Assembly (NCBI GenBank): GCA_027422505.1
Contig: JAPQWV010001058.1
Span: 62,001 to 126,000, forward strand
Length of the DNA stretch: 64,000 bases
Reading direction: 5' to 3'
Origin: Craterostigma plantagineum
Lineage: Eukaryota > Streptophyta > Magnoliopsida > Lamiales > Linderniaceae
Shown one piece after another: positions 48,704-61,184 of this stretch. How positions within the stretch are numbered: the stretch's first letter is position 1; each line of letters opens with the position of its first letter. The position numbers were made by a program, and so were the translations under genes. The notes under the pieces are model-generated. The model ran no database searches. It had not been told where the DNA came from and saw only the letters and a list, made by a program, of their open reading frames with translations.

Positions 48704-50554
48704 TTAAAACGTACCTCAGCGTATAGCGAATTCATACACGCGTTTCTTACCATAGACTTATAATCCTTTCGTGGTTTGTCTCTGGTCTTCCTTCCTTCGT
48801 TCACATCTCCAATTATAAGATCAGTAGGATGATCTTTCTGAACCTTAGCTGGCGGATCACGTCGCACTTCGCTGGGACCCGCTTCATCGTTCTGTTCTGG
48901 TTCAGATGTTGAGTCCAATGTTGGCTCAACATTCTCATCCGCAGGCTCCTCTGATTCGTTTCTCGCTTGTATAACATCTGCAACATCAACTTGAGGAGGC
49001 ATGTTGCTAAGATCAGTAGCATCATCAAACACAATGTTTACTGATTCTTGGACAGATTTCAAACGCAAGTTATACACACGATAGGCACGACTATTAGATG
49101 AGTATCCTAGAAAGATGCATTTGTCACTTTTCGAATCAAACTTAGTCAAATATTCACGATCATTTAGCATGTAACAAAAACATCCAAAGACATGAAAATA
49201 TTTAACCGTAGGCTTCTTTCCATTCAACAATTCATATGGGGTTTTCTTAGTACCATGCCTAAAGAAAACACGATTCGAAATGTGACAAGCAGTATGCAAA
49301 GCTTCAGCCCAAAAACGCTTAGACACATTTTTAGAAAGTAACATAACACGAGCCATCTCTTGTAGCGTCCTATTCTTCCTTTCGGCCACCCCATTTTGTT
49401 GAGGTGTCTTAGGAGACGAATACTCATGCATAATGCCTTTCTTATCACAGAATTCATCAAAGAACTGATTTTCAAACTCTCTACCATGGTCAGACCTAAT
49501 GCGAAAAATAGTAGCACTGAAATTGTTCCTAACCATAGCACAGAAAGTCTTAAAGAAGTCGAATGATTCTGATTTTTCCCTAAGAAGAAATCCATGCATA
49601 TCTAGAGAAATCATCCACGAGCACATAAGCATATTTTCTACCTCCTATGCTATCAACTTCCATAGGACCCATCAAATCCATGTGAACTAATTGAAAACAG
49701 TGAGCAGTTTTAAAATGTTGGGCAGCTTGTTGGTCAACATTGTGACTAACATGTGTTTGCTTACCCTTCAAACACGACTCACAAACAACCTTACCAAACT
49801 CCTTAAGCTTCGGAATGCCTCTGATTGCATCATGTTTGATAAGTTGTTCCAATGTTCTGTAGTTGACGTGGCCTAATTTGTAATGCCAAAGAACAACATC
49901 ATCCTCGGCCTTTGAAAGCTGGCACACGTCTTTCACACCAGATTTGTCACCAACTAGGTAACAATTGTCGCTAGACCTCTTACCTGTCATTACTAGAATA
50001 GAATTTCGGTTAAAAACTTCACAACACTCCTTATTAAACCTTACCTCAAGGTCATCGTCGCAAAGCTGGCTTATGCTTATAAGATTTGCAACAAGCCCGT
50101 CTACATGGAGTACGTTGCTAAGCTTGGGAAAGTCGGGCACGTTCAATCTGCCTCTTCCGAGAATTCGACCTTTAGAACCACCTCCGAACGTCACAGTTCC
50201 ACTCCTTAAAGGCGTGTAATCACTGAGATATTCTTTGGTACCCGTCATATGTCGGGAACACCCGCTATCGAAGTACCATGAACCTGTAACGTTAACTCGC
50301 AAAGAGGTGTACACAACAAGACATATATTCCCAGATTTCCTAATCCAAGCTTTCTTAGATGATCTAACCACCTTCTGTTTACTAGAAATAGAAGAAGCGC
50401 CAACTGAGGTCTCTCCAGACACAGCCTTCAACACTGATTTCTCAATGTTGACCGCAGTGTTGTGTAACATCTCAGCCGACATCGATTTCTTTGCGAAAAT
50501 CTTTTTCTTCAATTTCCAGCAGTATGACTTTGTATGACCTGGTTTCTTACAATG
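48704..50554 (-). CDS. Copia protease and integrase part of pol
   Basis: Starts at the second half of a CCHC knuckle (CKKPGHTKSYC), then protease WYFDSGCSRHMTG, then integrase: HHCC zinc site (LWHYKLGHVNYRTLEQL, CESCLKGKQ), the DDE core (VHMDLMGP, FRIRSDHGREFEN, PQQNGVAERKNRTLQ) and the C-terminal region GYSSNSRAYRVYN. One shift lies near 49595. The 5' end is where the Athila-like element is inserted. Confidence 0.9.
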
Positions 50555-51330
50555 TCGAGTCGAGGACGAACTCATAACTAACATGACCCTCGAGTTGTAT
50601 GACAGTTCTACCCCGCTTGAATTCAACTTTCTCGTCCCCTACTTGCAAAATAAGTTTACCATCACCGAGCATAATGAGTTGCTCTGAATTAATCTCTGAA
50701 GGCTCAAAAACTCACATATATAGCTGGGTTTGTGCTTCATGATACGCAATACTCTCCTAAAGCAGTCAATGTAGCCAAATAATCATGCTAATATCACGAC
50801 AATGCAACATGTAAGACTATCTCACTCAACTCGTCGAATCATATCACGACAAAATAAAATTTAAAAATTTTCATCATGGACAGGAGATTCCACAGATGGC
50901 GTTCAAATCGCAACTTTCATCAGTTCTACCCCACTAAAAGACCGAAATACGTCGATACCTAAACATGTAAGCATATTAAATATAGCATGTGTCACATCCC
51001 ACCCCCAAACTAAATAGCACATTGTCCTCAATGTGTAAAATAAAAGCAAAGAGAGAGTTGAAAGTGACACTGCCCTGAATTTTCCGTTGATGTAGAAGAC
51101 TTTGTTGATTCGAGCAAGCAACCATCGCGAACGGACAACCCCCAAACTAGTTATGAGCCTGCGAGATAACATGACTAGGCGCACCGTGAAAGCGAGTTTT
51201 ATTAGATGAAAAATAATAAAAAAAATACTCAGAATAATAGGACTAAATATAATATATATGCATCGATAATACTTGGGTTGCCTCCCAAGAAGCGCTGTTT
51301 TTATAGTCGTTAGCTCGACTCTCGTTCTGC

Positions 51331-53887
51331 TCATTTTGGTGGATGGTTTATGTTGATCGAGTTTTCTTTCCAAACATCTCGATCGTTGTACACCTTGGGT
51401 TCCCCTCTTCCTGGTGATAGTGTCTGCATCATCGTGTGGGGTCGAGGATTCTCCTTTTTTCGCCATATGTAGATGGCACCCTCTGTGTAGTCTTTCGGAC
51501 GGGGCTTCTTCTTTTTCTTTGGTGGGACCACCTTCTTGATAGACTTAAAGCTACTGCTGTTTTTAGTCCATGGGGCCCACCTGTTAAAATTCAACACAGA
51601 AGAAACTAAGTTATGACTAGATTTAGCCTTGTTCCCATTCGGCGCATCTATTCGAGCGTCAGCCTTCATGTTCTGGCGGTCCTTCAGCTTGCTGGTATTC
51701 TCTCCAGACAAGTTGTACCTGAAAGACTCAGAACACTTAAAAGCACAAGGGTCAAAGATATCGATAAAGGAACAAGAATCATCAGTAGGGCGTTTCATAG
51801 ATTTATAAACATCGAATTCAACTTTCTCGTCCCCTACTTGCAAAATAAGTTTACCATTACCGACATCAATGATAGCTCTTGCCGCGTTTAGGAACGGGCG
51901 TCCGAGTATCAATGGGAGGTCGTCGTCTTCTTCCATATCCAACACAATAAAATCAGCCGGGAAGTAGTGCTCTCCTACTTTCACCAATACGTCTTCCATT
52001 TTTCCTCGTGGATACGTGATAGATCTATCGGCGAGCTGAAGGATAGTCGATGTGGGTTTTGGCTCGCCAAGTCCCAATTTCCTAAATAATGAAAATGGCA
52101 TCAAATTAATACTCGCACCAAGATCGCATAACACATTATTAATGAAAGAGATCCAATAGAACAAGGAATAGAGAAACTCCCTCGATCCTTAAGCTTCGGC
52201 GGAAGCTTCTTCTGTAATACCGCTGAACATTCCTCGGTGAGGGCTATTGTTCCGTCTTCTTCTAACTTGTTTCTCTTGAATAGTAGCTCCTTCAGGCATT
52301 TGGCGTACTTAGGCATCTGCAACAAAGCCTCAACAAAAGGGATATTAACTTCAAGTTTCTTAAATATATTAATGAAACGATCAAAATCTTCATGATTCTT
52401 CCCTTTTCGTAAAGCCGCTGGATATGGAGGTCGAATTTTTATCGGTGGGAGTGGGTTGACCTTCTTTTCCTCCAAGAGTGAATCTGGCTCGTCCTTGACT
52501 TTTTCGACCCGCTTGTCTTTTTCAGGGCCATGAACCATAGTGTTTGTGGCCGTGAATTCGCTCTGACTGGATGTCTCCGTCTCTTTTGCTTTCTCCGCCT
52601 CCTTGGTCTCTTGGAACGATTCAAGCTTCTTTCCACTTCTCAGTTCAATGACATTCGCGTACTCTCGAGGGTTTCTTTCAGTGTCGCTTGGGAGTGTGCC
52701 TGGCTTGCGCTCGGACATTGAACTTGTTAGATGTTCAATTGTAGTCGCCAAACTTTGTATTGTGCCCTCTATCTTGTTGAATCGTTCGTCTATCTTACGA
52801 CTCTGATCGCCTTGATAGCTCGCCAATTTCTCAAATGCTATCTCCCAATCGGCTTTTTGTTTTGTTGGTGGCCCATTCTGTTGATTTTGAGCTTCTGGAG
52901 GCTTTAAGTAATGCGAGTTTCCGTACGACAGATTCGGATGGCCTCGCCAGCTTGGGTCGTATGTGTTGGAGTACGCATTCTTTTGTCTATTGTGGATGTA
53001 GTTCACCGCTTCAGATTCCCTGGAGTGTATCTGGTCTAACCGTTTATGTATGGCTTCCAACTGCGCCTCCAACGAGCTACTTATCTCATGTACTCCAGCC
53101 GTCCGTCGGTCTAGGTCATGCTCCGTATATCTTGCTGGGTAGGCTGCAATTCGCTCGATGGCCTGGAGTGCTTCCTCGTCGCCTAACTCCATAAAGTTTC
53201 GTGTGCATCCGCCGTCGACGATCCTTTTATTTGGTGTACTCAGCCCTAAGAAAAATGACTGCATCTGGACGCTCAGGGGTATGCTGTGGTTCGGGCATTG
53301 TCGCAGAAGGCTCTTGTATCTACTCCATGCATCGCTCAGGGATTCGCCACCTTCTTGTTTGAAGTTCACTAGTAGGCTTCTAATCTCGCTGGTCCTTGAC
53401 AATGGGTAATATTTGCCTAGAAAGCATTCCACTAGTTGCTCCCAACTAGTGATAGATGCATGTGGCAATGATGAGAACCATTCAGACGCCTTACCTGTCA
53501 AAGAAAAAGGAAAAATGTCAGTTTTATCACTTCCATAGAGACGCCTGGATACTTAATAGTTCTGCAGATTTGAGTAAATTTCAAAATATGTGAATTTGCG
53601 TCCTCGTTTGTAAGCCCATGAAACTGTGCTGAACCCGTCACCATCTGTATAGTAACGGGTTTAATCTCAAAATGATTATTTGGTCCCGGAGGTATGGCAA
53701 TCGGGTCGCTGTCATCGAAAATTCCTGGAAGCGCTCGACTTAGTAAAGTGGGCCGTGGAGGAACCATCTGTTCTTCCTCGTGTTCTTGATCGTCCATTCT
53801 TAGTCTACGATTTCGATTGTTACGCCGACACGTCGCTTCGATTTCTGCGTCAAATAGCAATGGTACGTTTCTCGAGCTTCGTGTCAT
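51331..53887 (-). CDS. Gypsy/Athila-like gag and aspartic protease
   Basis: From the ATG at 53887: an N-terminal region with RPTLLSRALPGIFDD, then the retrotransposon gag domain (FHGLTNEDANSHILKFTQIC, TGKASEWFSSLP, SLSDAWSRYKSLLRQCPNHS). A charged linker follows, then LPPIKIRPPYPAALRKGK and LKDRGSFSIPC. Last is a retropepsin domain with DLGASINLMP (DLGA in place of the usual DSGA), LGRPFLNAARAIIDV and a basic PKKKKKPRPKDY tail. Shifts occur near 53500 and 52140. No reverse transcriptase or integrase is encoded, so the element depends on others. Confidence 0.85.
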
Positions 53888-54034
53888 GCACTAATAGGAA
53901 TTGTCTGCAAAAGATGAAAAACCAAAGTAAGCGAATTGGCAAAAATAGTAATAAAAATAATAATAATAATAATAATCGAGAAATAAAACGTCTAAACTAA
54001 AACTCAGAATAAATCCTAAAATTAATAATATAGC

Positions 54035-54054
54035 TATCCCCGGCAACGGCGCCA
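54035..54054 (-). other. Primer-binding site, tRNA-Asp type
   Basis: TGGCGCCGTTGCCGGGGATA on the minus strand, six bases after the LTR end. It matches the 3' end of plant tRNA-Asp, the primer used by Athila elements. Confidence 0.85.
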
Positions 54055-54060
54055 AAAACT

Positions 54061-55440
54061 TGACACGCTCAAATACTAGCAAGTGTACTAGGTCGTGCAA
54101 GTAGTATAAAACGGACGAAGTCCGAGTATCGATCCACGAAGACAGCTCAATTAATTCTAAGAAAATATTCCTAATTCTAATTTAGACTAACGGAATTTTT
54201 ATAATTTTGATGATTTGATAAAAGAGATAAAAGACGCAAATAATAAAATAAACGCAGATAAAATAGGTGAGGATAGAGCAGTTAACGACGAACGTGATTA
54301 AGACACATGCTCGGCACGAAATATTCCTACGTCTTCATGCAATATCATCTATCTAATCAACATGAATCAAGTCAAGGTGGAATTTCCTAATATATTGCTA
54401 CCCGTTATTCACGTAACTAGCAACCCTACGTAAATAGAGAACCAATCAACTATATGTCTATATGACTGTAGTTCCTATACGTGCATTCGATCTTCGTGAA
54501 ATTCCCCGAGTTTAGACGCTTTCGGCGCCTAAGGTCTCGGAAACCACACATACGAAACCGAATTCCATCTCTGGTCGGTTTTTACGTAGTGGTATTCAAT
54601 GTTTTGTTCTAATCGGTCTAATCACTTAGTCCGTCTCATAAACCAATCAATAATCTTTCGCATGGAGGCCAATCACACGTACGCATATGAAGCACAAACA
54701 AAGAATACGTAACTCAAATCATATGATTAAATAAAATAATAATTGCATTAGTACGTAGTCATAATCCGGCCTCACACGGCCTCAATCACAAAAGAAATTA
54801 GCCTAGCATATTAATATACGAAAACGACAACGAATCAAAAGAAAACATTGTCGAAAACGAAATATTAAAAAGTAAGAAATCGCCTTTTTCGGTGCTCGAC
54901 TTTGTCTCCGTCTTTTATTTTCAGCCGTCAAAAGCTCGCAGCTGCTCTCTTTCTTTTCTGTCGTCGATTCCTCCTCGTATTCGCTGCTACCTCGTCCATA
55001 TATAAAGAAAGGGTAGCCGACTTTATATTTTATTATGATTCAGATATTCTCGCAAATCTCTCCCCCTTTGAATTGCTTCTTTCACGTGAGTATATTATAT
55101 TGATATTTCATCCCTTCTCTCTCTCTCATATGCGTGATCTTTGCAAAAGATTAGATGAGCCTTCCTTGAATTGGTCTCTACGTGGCCTTATATCTGCAAA
55201 ATAGTAAAATCTGGTCAAATTGCGAATTTGCCCCAAGTACTTTCTAAAACTGCAAGAAGTCCCTTAAGATTTAAATCATTCCAAAAGTCGTCTTATTTTC
55301 CCTTTCCGACTCGTTTCCTCGAATATCTATCGAAAAATACATCTAAACAGAAATATAGGATATTCGCGGAATTTTAGGTAAATAACAATCGGAAATGCAT
55401 TTTTATGAATAATAAAATTACGTAAAATCCTAACTTATCA
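54061..55440 (-). repeat. 5' LTR of the Athila-like element
   Basis: 1380 bp starting TGATAAGTTAGG and ending GCGTGTCA on the minus strand. No partner LTR is present in the window. Confidence 0.78.
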
Positions 55441-57153
55441 GTTCACACACAAAATATTTATCATCACTTTTCAGGGTCACTTGCTCGGGACAATCCTTAG
55501 GACTAGTAACTTCATCATTTACGGATTGGGCTTTAACAAATACAATCCTAGACTTCTCATGAGACAAGAGTTTTGTATTATCACTCGCAGACTGTCGGTT
55601 ATAGCCTAGACCTTGTTTATTACTAATACCTAGAGACAATACCTTTTCTTGGCTAGTTTTGCTCCTATTCCACTTAGCAAAAGTGTTGTCGGCCTCATTG
55701 AGTCGCTTTTGAAGTGAGTCGATCTCCCTGTCCTTTCGTGTCAAAGCGGCTTCCAGTTTGTTCATGCCATCCATTAGACCTTCAATGACCTTTTCGTTCT
55801 TCTCATTTTCCTCGGTCAACAAATTCACCGTGGCACGGAGTTGGATGTTATTCGCCTTTTCTAATTCGTAGTGGGTGGTCAACTGCTTAAAGGCTTCTTC
55901 ACCACTCTCAGTTTCGGGTTCTGATTCATCACAACTCAAAAGACCATCAAGACAGTTTGAATCATCATAATCAAAAATAATATGTTTTACAGATGTTGAG
56001 TCAGATGTTGGCTCAACATCAGTTACCGCAGTAAGGCCGATTTGATTATCTTCATCTTCTTCGTCGTCAGAAAACGACTGGATGATCACAGATGATTGCT
56101 TAGGCTCTACCTCTTCATCTTCATCTTCTTCGTCTGACAGGTCGATCCACATGACCTTACCACCACGCTTACGAATGGTGTTGGACATTCGTTGGCAAAA
56201 TGGCCCCAACCTTGACATTCATAACATCGAACTGCCTCATAGTTGATGTTCTTCTTTGGCTTTCCGTCTAGCCTCCCAAAAGGTTTCCGTTTAGGGAACG
56301 GAGGAGCTGACGATGGTTCACCCTTGGCATTCTGGCCTTTTCGGAATGTTGGGCCAACATTTTGCACGACATTCTTCTTCTTGAAGAACTTCGCGAATTT
56401 CTTTACCACCATGGCCATGTCTTCAGCGTTTCTAGGGTCGACCTCGATCAGTTCATCGGATGGCTGGGTGACCAGTGCGAGACTCTTTCCACGAGAGGCC
56501 CTCTTTTGGACTTCAAGATTGGTTTCATAATTTTTCAAGATGTTCATCAAGACGTTGAAGTCCATGATAGCTAGGTTGTGAGACTCCTCGATCGCTGATA
56601 CCTTCATATTAAATTTTTCAGTTAGTGTACGAATTGCTTTAGAATTTAGTACCTTATTTGACAGAGGATCTCCTAGGCTGGCACACTCGCTGGAGATGGT
56701 CAAAAACTTCCCAAAGTACGTCGTAATATCCTCGTCTTCCTTCATTCTGATATTCTCGAATGGGCTTAAGAGGAGGCGTAGTTTGGTTTTTCGCACCGTT
56801 GTATCACCTTCACAGTACCTCTCGAGTAGATCCCACGCATTCTTGGCCGTTGTACAATTCTGGATAATCTTAAACATAAAGATATCCACCGTTGAGAAGA
56901 TTGCGTTGAGTGCCTTGTCGTTGAATTCTGCTAGGCTTCGTTCGGCTGGCGTCCATTGTTCGACAGGCTTGTCGACGACTTCTCCATCTGCATCAGGTTC
57001 TGTCCTTGGTGGGGTATAACCGTGGAGAACTGCTTCCCAAGCTCGCACGTCGATTGACTTGATGCACTGACGAACACGGACCTTCCAATTCGCATAGTTG
57101 GTGCCGTCAAGAACAGGAACTTTGCCGATATTGTTTGAACTGGTAATATCCAT
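55441..57153 (-). CDS. Copia gag with C-terminal coiled coil
   Basis: From the ATG at 57153: VPVLDGTNYANWKVRVRQCI (gag N-terminal), WDLLERYCEGDTTVRKTKLR, LRLLLSPFENIRM, a basic stretch, then the CCHC knuckle CYECQGWGHFANEC. After a one-base shift near 56178 the frame continues through acidic DEEDEDEE segments and a long coiled coil (NIQLRATVNLLTEENEKNEK, LEAALTRKDREIDSLQKRLN) up to the nested insertion at 55440. An extended gag with a coiled coil after the zinc knuckle is common in Sirevirus-type Copia elements. Confidence 0.88.
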
Positions 57154-57190
57154 TGTAGAGGATGTTAAGCGCTTAGTGACGTCAAGCGTT

Positions 57191-57203
57191 GGCTCTGATA
57201 CCA
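57191..57203 (-). other. Copia primer-binding site
   Basis: TGGTATCAGAGCC, complementary to the 3' end of initiator tRNA-Met, three bases from the LTR edge. Confidence 0.92.
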
Positions 57204-57206
57204 CTT

Positions 57207-58032
57207 TGAGGGCGGTCCCGTACACAATGGATAAAAAATCACTAAGTTATATACTGATGTTGGACGTGATGTTGGGCTAACACTCACACTCTCTTATAAC
57301 GCACAGCGGAAATGATAGACACTTAGTGAAAAAAGACGCAACGAACACACACGATGTTTTTGTGCAGCAAGTCAAATAACTTGCTGCGAGCCCCAAGGGG
57401 TAAAAATCCACTAGAAAGATGGATTACAAAACTATCGAAAAAGATAGTTAACACTAAGCTAGCAAACGGCACGAATCAGAAAAGGATTCTAAAAACCTAC
57501 AAGATCTAACGACCTCTAACAGCTAGACTTAGAAAAGAAAAAACTCTTTCAAGATATATAACTCGCTCTAAAAAGCTCTCTATTTCGCTCGGTGTTCGTC
57601 GTCAAAAAGCCGCACTTCAAACGGTTAAGTCTTTCGCCTTATATAGTGCCTCGACTTGTGAAAGACTTGTTCCAACGTCTTAGCAACTTCCCACAACGTC
57701 CACTAACGTCCACTAAGTGTATTTGGACAGTTAGTGACCGTTGGAACTCGACTTGGTCAGCTCGGATTGCTTGGTCTTCCTTGAGCTCCAAGTCGCCTAT
57801 TTTTAGTATGCTCTTTTCCGATTTTTGCTCTAGCTCATCTACACTCTTTCCACACGGTTTGATCCATTCTAGCTCTTATCCATAACCTGCACAACACTAG
57901 AAAAATGCCACGTCATAATTAAAATAGGTTTTGGGCATGAAAGATAAAACTAGGAAAGGGAACATTCTCGGCCAACAGATGTTGACTAGAATGTTACCCA
58001 ACATTGTTTTAGTTGAAAGCTCAACATCAACA
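57207..58032 (-). repeat. Copia 5' LTR
   Basis: 826 bp, TGAGGGCGG...ATCAACA on the plus strand. Sequence-identical to the 3' LTR apart from homopolymer lengths. Confidence 0.95.
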
Positions 58033-58988
58033 CAGAGCTTGGCAAAGTCTTGCGAGGAACACAGCCCGCTCAGCACACTGCGCGCGGGCACAACAAGCCA
58101 GCGCGCGCGTGGCCTGTTGAACACGCGTGCGCGCTAGCTCGGCCACAATGGGCGTGGCTTGATGTGCGCGGGGCGCGCAAGGCACTCGATATCAGCGCCC
58201 GCAAAGTAGGCACTACGCGCGGCACACGGGCACAAAGTTGGCATGAACGCGCGCGACGCGGCAATCGTGCAGACATGTGCGGGACTTATGCGCAGCATGC
58301 GGAACCCTTGTGCGAGACGCACGCGCGCTAAGGGCATGATATGCGGAACATTCGCGCTGGCTTGGTGCAGCGCCTAAGCATGCAGGCGACATTCTTGGCC
58401 AAGTTCCATGATGGCTCGGCCGGCCTGGCCCGGCGAGCAGTTGTGGCAGTTTTAAGGGCGGTTTGGCCTAGCATGGCGAGAAGTTACCGTGGCGGTTTGG
58501 CCTGGCCTGGCGAGCAGTTCCAGGGCAGTTCCAAGACTCGGCCTGGCCGAAAATTTTCCTAAGCTAGCAAGCAAGAAACTACTTGGCAGTTTTCAGTCTG
58601 AAATGGAACCTCTCCGGAGCAGTTCCATCCCGTTTGATCTTAGCCAACTGAAGGCTTGATTGAAGTCCTTAAATAGCTTATGTTGCCTTGCATTTTAGGC
58701 ATTCGGAATAGTGCTGTAAAGTGTGTTCTTGTGAGTCCTTTTAATCTTTTTGAGAATAAAAGAAAGGTTGGGCTATGCCCGTAAGTCTGTTGTTGTTTGC
58801 TTTATTCACTCAAACGCTTAAGCACACTAAACACGAGAGTTCAGTGAGTGAAAGAATTCGAGTGATTGCGAAGGGCTGACTAACTTGGACGTGAACGAGT
58901 TAGGGCGCACGAACTTCAAACACTTAGACAATATTATAAGTAAATTAATAGGGGCGTCACACCTAACATGGCATACCAATTTTTTTTA
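58033..58988. repeat. Segmental duplication copy A, right part
   Basis: Matches 62753-63699. Contains most of the CpG-rich solo LTR and about 25 bp beyond it. The two copies diverge after CATACCAATTTTTTT. The GC-rich open frames here are not genes. Confidence 0.93.
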
Positions 58989-58989
58989 T

Positions 58990-59910
58990 TACGAAATTAA
59001 TTTAAATCTGAGAAAAATGGACCGAACATTTATCGTCTGGGCCGAGAGAATAACGGCCTATAACTAATACCCCAGACAAAGCTTATTTCTTAATTAAATT
59101 CATAAATGTACCAGCCTGACTAAAGACAGTATTCGTTCGGTATACTAAATAACGGCTAAGGTAATTATGTAACGTGTCGCAACCTCAGTGGCTACGCCGG
59201 TAAATGCTACTTAAGGTTTTGTGCGTAATAATCATGGACACTGACCCATGACAGCTCATCCTTAAAAACGAAGACAATCACACAAATGTGTTATAACTTA
59301 TAAATGAAGAAATAACGAAATAATTATGGCAGCACCTAAACGCTGTGACGATAAACGAATGAATACATTGACGGGCCGTGAAAAAAAGGGACAAGAAGCA
59401 CAACGAAGAAGTTATAAGGTCCTTTAGATTTGTGTTAGTTATTAAATGTGTCAGTCAATTTGAATGTTGCTAGCTTTGCTGTTATGCATAAAACATAGAA
59501 GAAAAGAGGATAATTAATGATTACTTTACATTTTTTCTTGAGGTCCATTTTGTCAGCGATATTTAATGCTAGCCTGGTTAGTAGTTGTCGCTTTCCTTTG
59601 CGTTGAGGCACAGCACACCTCTACGTCACATAACACACACTATACACAGAAAGGAATGGTGGACGCATCACCGTTTTCTTTCTGCAAATTTTCTCGATAA
59701 ATACCACGAGCGAGCGAGCGAGGGATTATTTGTTTTTATTCTTCCCCCATTCTTTGTCATATTTGTTTTTTTCTAGGGTGGCGAAAAAAATCACGGGCCA
59801 CAGATTTGTAATCCCTTTCATTGCTGAAAAATACTGTAAGGGCGATTCTACGTCTTTGGTTCTTGATAGGAATATAGATTAAAATTTAAAAAAGGTTGTA
59901 TCTTTTCTTT
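58990..59910. other. Intergenic DNA upstream of the CRF gene
   Basis: No gene recognised; likely CRF promoter at the right end. Confidence 0.4.
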
Positions 59911-59914
59911 CCCC

Positions 59915-59922
59915 TATAAATA
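59915..59922 (+). promoter_or_regulatory. TATA box of the CRF gene
   Basis: TATAAATA followed 30 bp later by a CT-rich leader (TTCTCTTTTTCTCTGAGG). The leader appears to run to the ATG at 61319, with a possible UTR intron from about 60188 to 60306 and a hAT insertion within it. Confidence 0.6.
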
Positions 59923-60350
59923 GGCGTGCAAGTTCTACACTTCTCTTTTTCTCTGAGGTTCTCTCTTCTGATTTTTCCTCGAAGCTCTTTCGAGCAGAAG
60001 AGAGAACTGTTTGCAAGGAAACCTTTTTTTTCATGTCGGCAAGTTGTTCTCACTTGGCTGTTTCGTTGCTTTGGGTGGTTTCAAATAAGCTCTTTACTCA
60101 CAAATCACTCTGCTGCCCTAAAGTTCATCGGCGCAGAGGCTTGGCCTTGTTTCCAACCACCGTTTCGATGCGTTTGAGGCCTAAAAGGTAACGAATAAAC
60201 CTTGTCTTAAAAAACCCACAAGTGTTTTTATGATGAATTCATCGTGCTCTTAGTTCTTTTAGATGCGTTTTTCTGGTGTTTTATTTGTTCTCTGATCTCT
60301 TTGCAGGACTTGTTGTGGAGTTGAGTGTTTTGGTGATCATCACTTTCAGC

Positions 60351-61184
60351 CAAGGTTGTAAAATGCGCTAGGCGGTAACTAGGCGCCCGAGGGGGCCTAG
60401 CGCCTAGACCGTCTAGGCGGGGCCTAGGCGGTTTCTCTAGGCGGAAATTATACGGTTCACCTATTTTTCCATCAATATATCAAATTAATATAAAGTTAGA
60501 ATCATAAATATATTATACGTAAACTTTGCAATAATAAAGAAAGGTTAATATTTTTTTATTTAAAGTGGATTTCATTTTATATTGCAATTACATATCATTT
60601 ATAAATTAATTTTGGATTTTTATATATTTTTGCAAGATTAAAATGCCAATTGATGTATTGATTTATTTTATTTTATTTTTGGTAAAGTTTTGTTTTTTGG
60701 TAAACTTGTATTGATTTATTTGATTAGAGTATTTATAAGATGCTATAACAAAAAAACGACTAGTTTTGTACTTAATTATTGTGAACTATCGTTCAGCCTT
60801 TATGATTGCAAATAAATAGTAATGTAAATTTTTTATCTAATATATTCAAGTTAAATCCAAATTGGGCTTAGTATATTTTAAATTAAGAATAGGCCCAAAA
60901 AACCCGTTTCATCGTTACTGTTCTTCTTCATCCACCGATCGTCTTCTACCACCAATAGTCACCATCACCATCACACTGTTACGCCGGCGTTCCACCAAAT
61001 TATTCGCCGTTCCAGCAGATTAATCGGCCAAATATTCGGCCTGGACGCCGATTAAACGGGCTAGGCGCCGATTAGTCGGAAAGAGCGATTTTCCCAGCCG
61101 AATTACCATTTTTCGCCTCGGTGGCCGGCGCCTAGCGCTTAGGCGGCGCCTAGGCGGCCGCCTAGGCCGAATTTTACAACAATG
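60351..61184. mobile_element. hAT non-autonomous element with CTAGGCG-rich arms, TSD CTTTCAGC
   Basis: 834 bp with a perfect 8-bp duplication CTTTCAGC (60343-60350 and 61185-61192). The ends are CAAGGTTGTAAAATGCG and, inverted, CATTGTTGTAAAATTCG. The arms are dense in GGCGCCTAGGCGG and the core is AT-rich. It lies in the presumed 5' leader of the CRF gene. Confidence 0.93.

Larger units (their letters stand above)
50555..55440 (-). mobile_element. Nested Athila-like gag/protease element without 3' LTR
   Basis: Inserted inside the Copia CCHC codons: the cysteine half (KYFVCE) is at 55441 and the rest (CKKPGH) at 50554. The right end is a 1.38-kb 5' LTR (54061-55440, TG...CA). Next to it is the primer-binding site TGGCGCCGTTGCCGGGGATA (54054-54035), complementary to tRNA-Asp as in Athila. 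Gag and protease follow; no RT or integrase is present. A polypurine-like GTTTGGGGGTGGGA lies near 51000, but no 3' LTR follows. The last 300 bp include a displaced copy of protease sequence (50619-50667 matches 51816-51864). Confidence 0.82.
44407..58032 (-). mobile_element. Full-length Copia retrotransposon, Sirevirus-like
   Basis: Complete element in minus orientation with 5-bp duplication CAGAG (44402-44406 and 58033-58037). LTRs: 57207-58032 (5') and 44407-45233 (3'). The primer-binding site TGGTATCAGAGCC (57203-57191) is complementary to initiator tRNA-Met. The order gag, PR, IN, RT, RNase H is Copia. About 2 kb of non-coding DNA lies between RNase H and the 3' LTR, with repeated polypurine tracts, as in Sireviruses. 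The LTRs show no substitution, so the insertion is very recent. A second retroelement (50555-55440) is inserted in gag-pol. Confidence 0.94.
44292..58961 (-). mobile_element. Gypsy-type solo LTR split by the Copia insertion
   Basis: About 1.04 kb of LTR in two parts, 44292-44406 and 58033-58961. The plus-strand ends are TGTTAGACCCC and GGGGCGTCACA. The flanks are CCTAG and CCTAA, a near-perfect 5-bp duplication. A minus-strand start of TGTGACGCCCC resembles Gypsy chromovirus LTRs. The GC-rich central part is very dense in GCGCGC/CGCG. No internal retrotransposon sequence adjoins, so it is a solo LTR. The uninterrupted counterpart is at 62641-63674. Confidence 0.68.

Noticed and set aside
58050..58562. 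R/A/G-rich frames on both strands at 58.0-58.6 and 62.6-63.1 kb
   Set aside because: Overlapping frames in a CpG-rich LTR core; no stop codons simply because of base composition.
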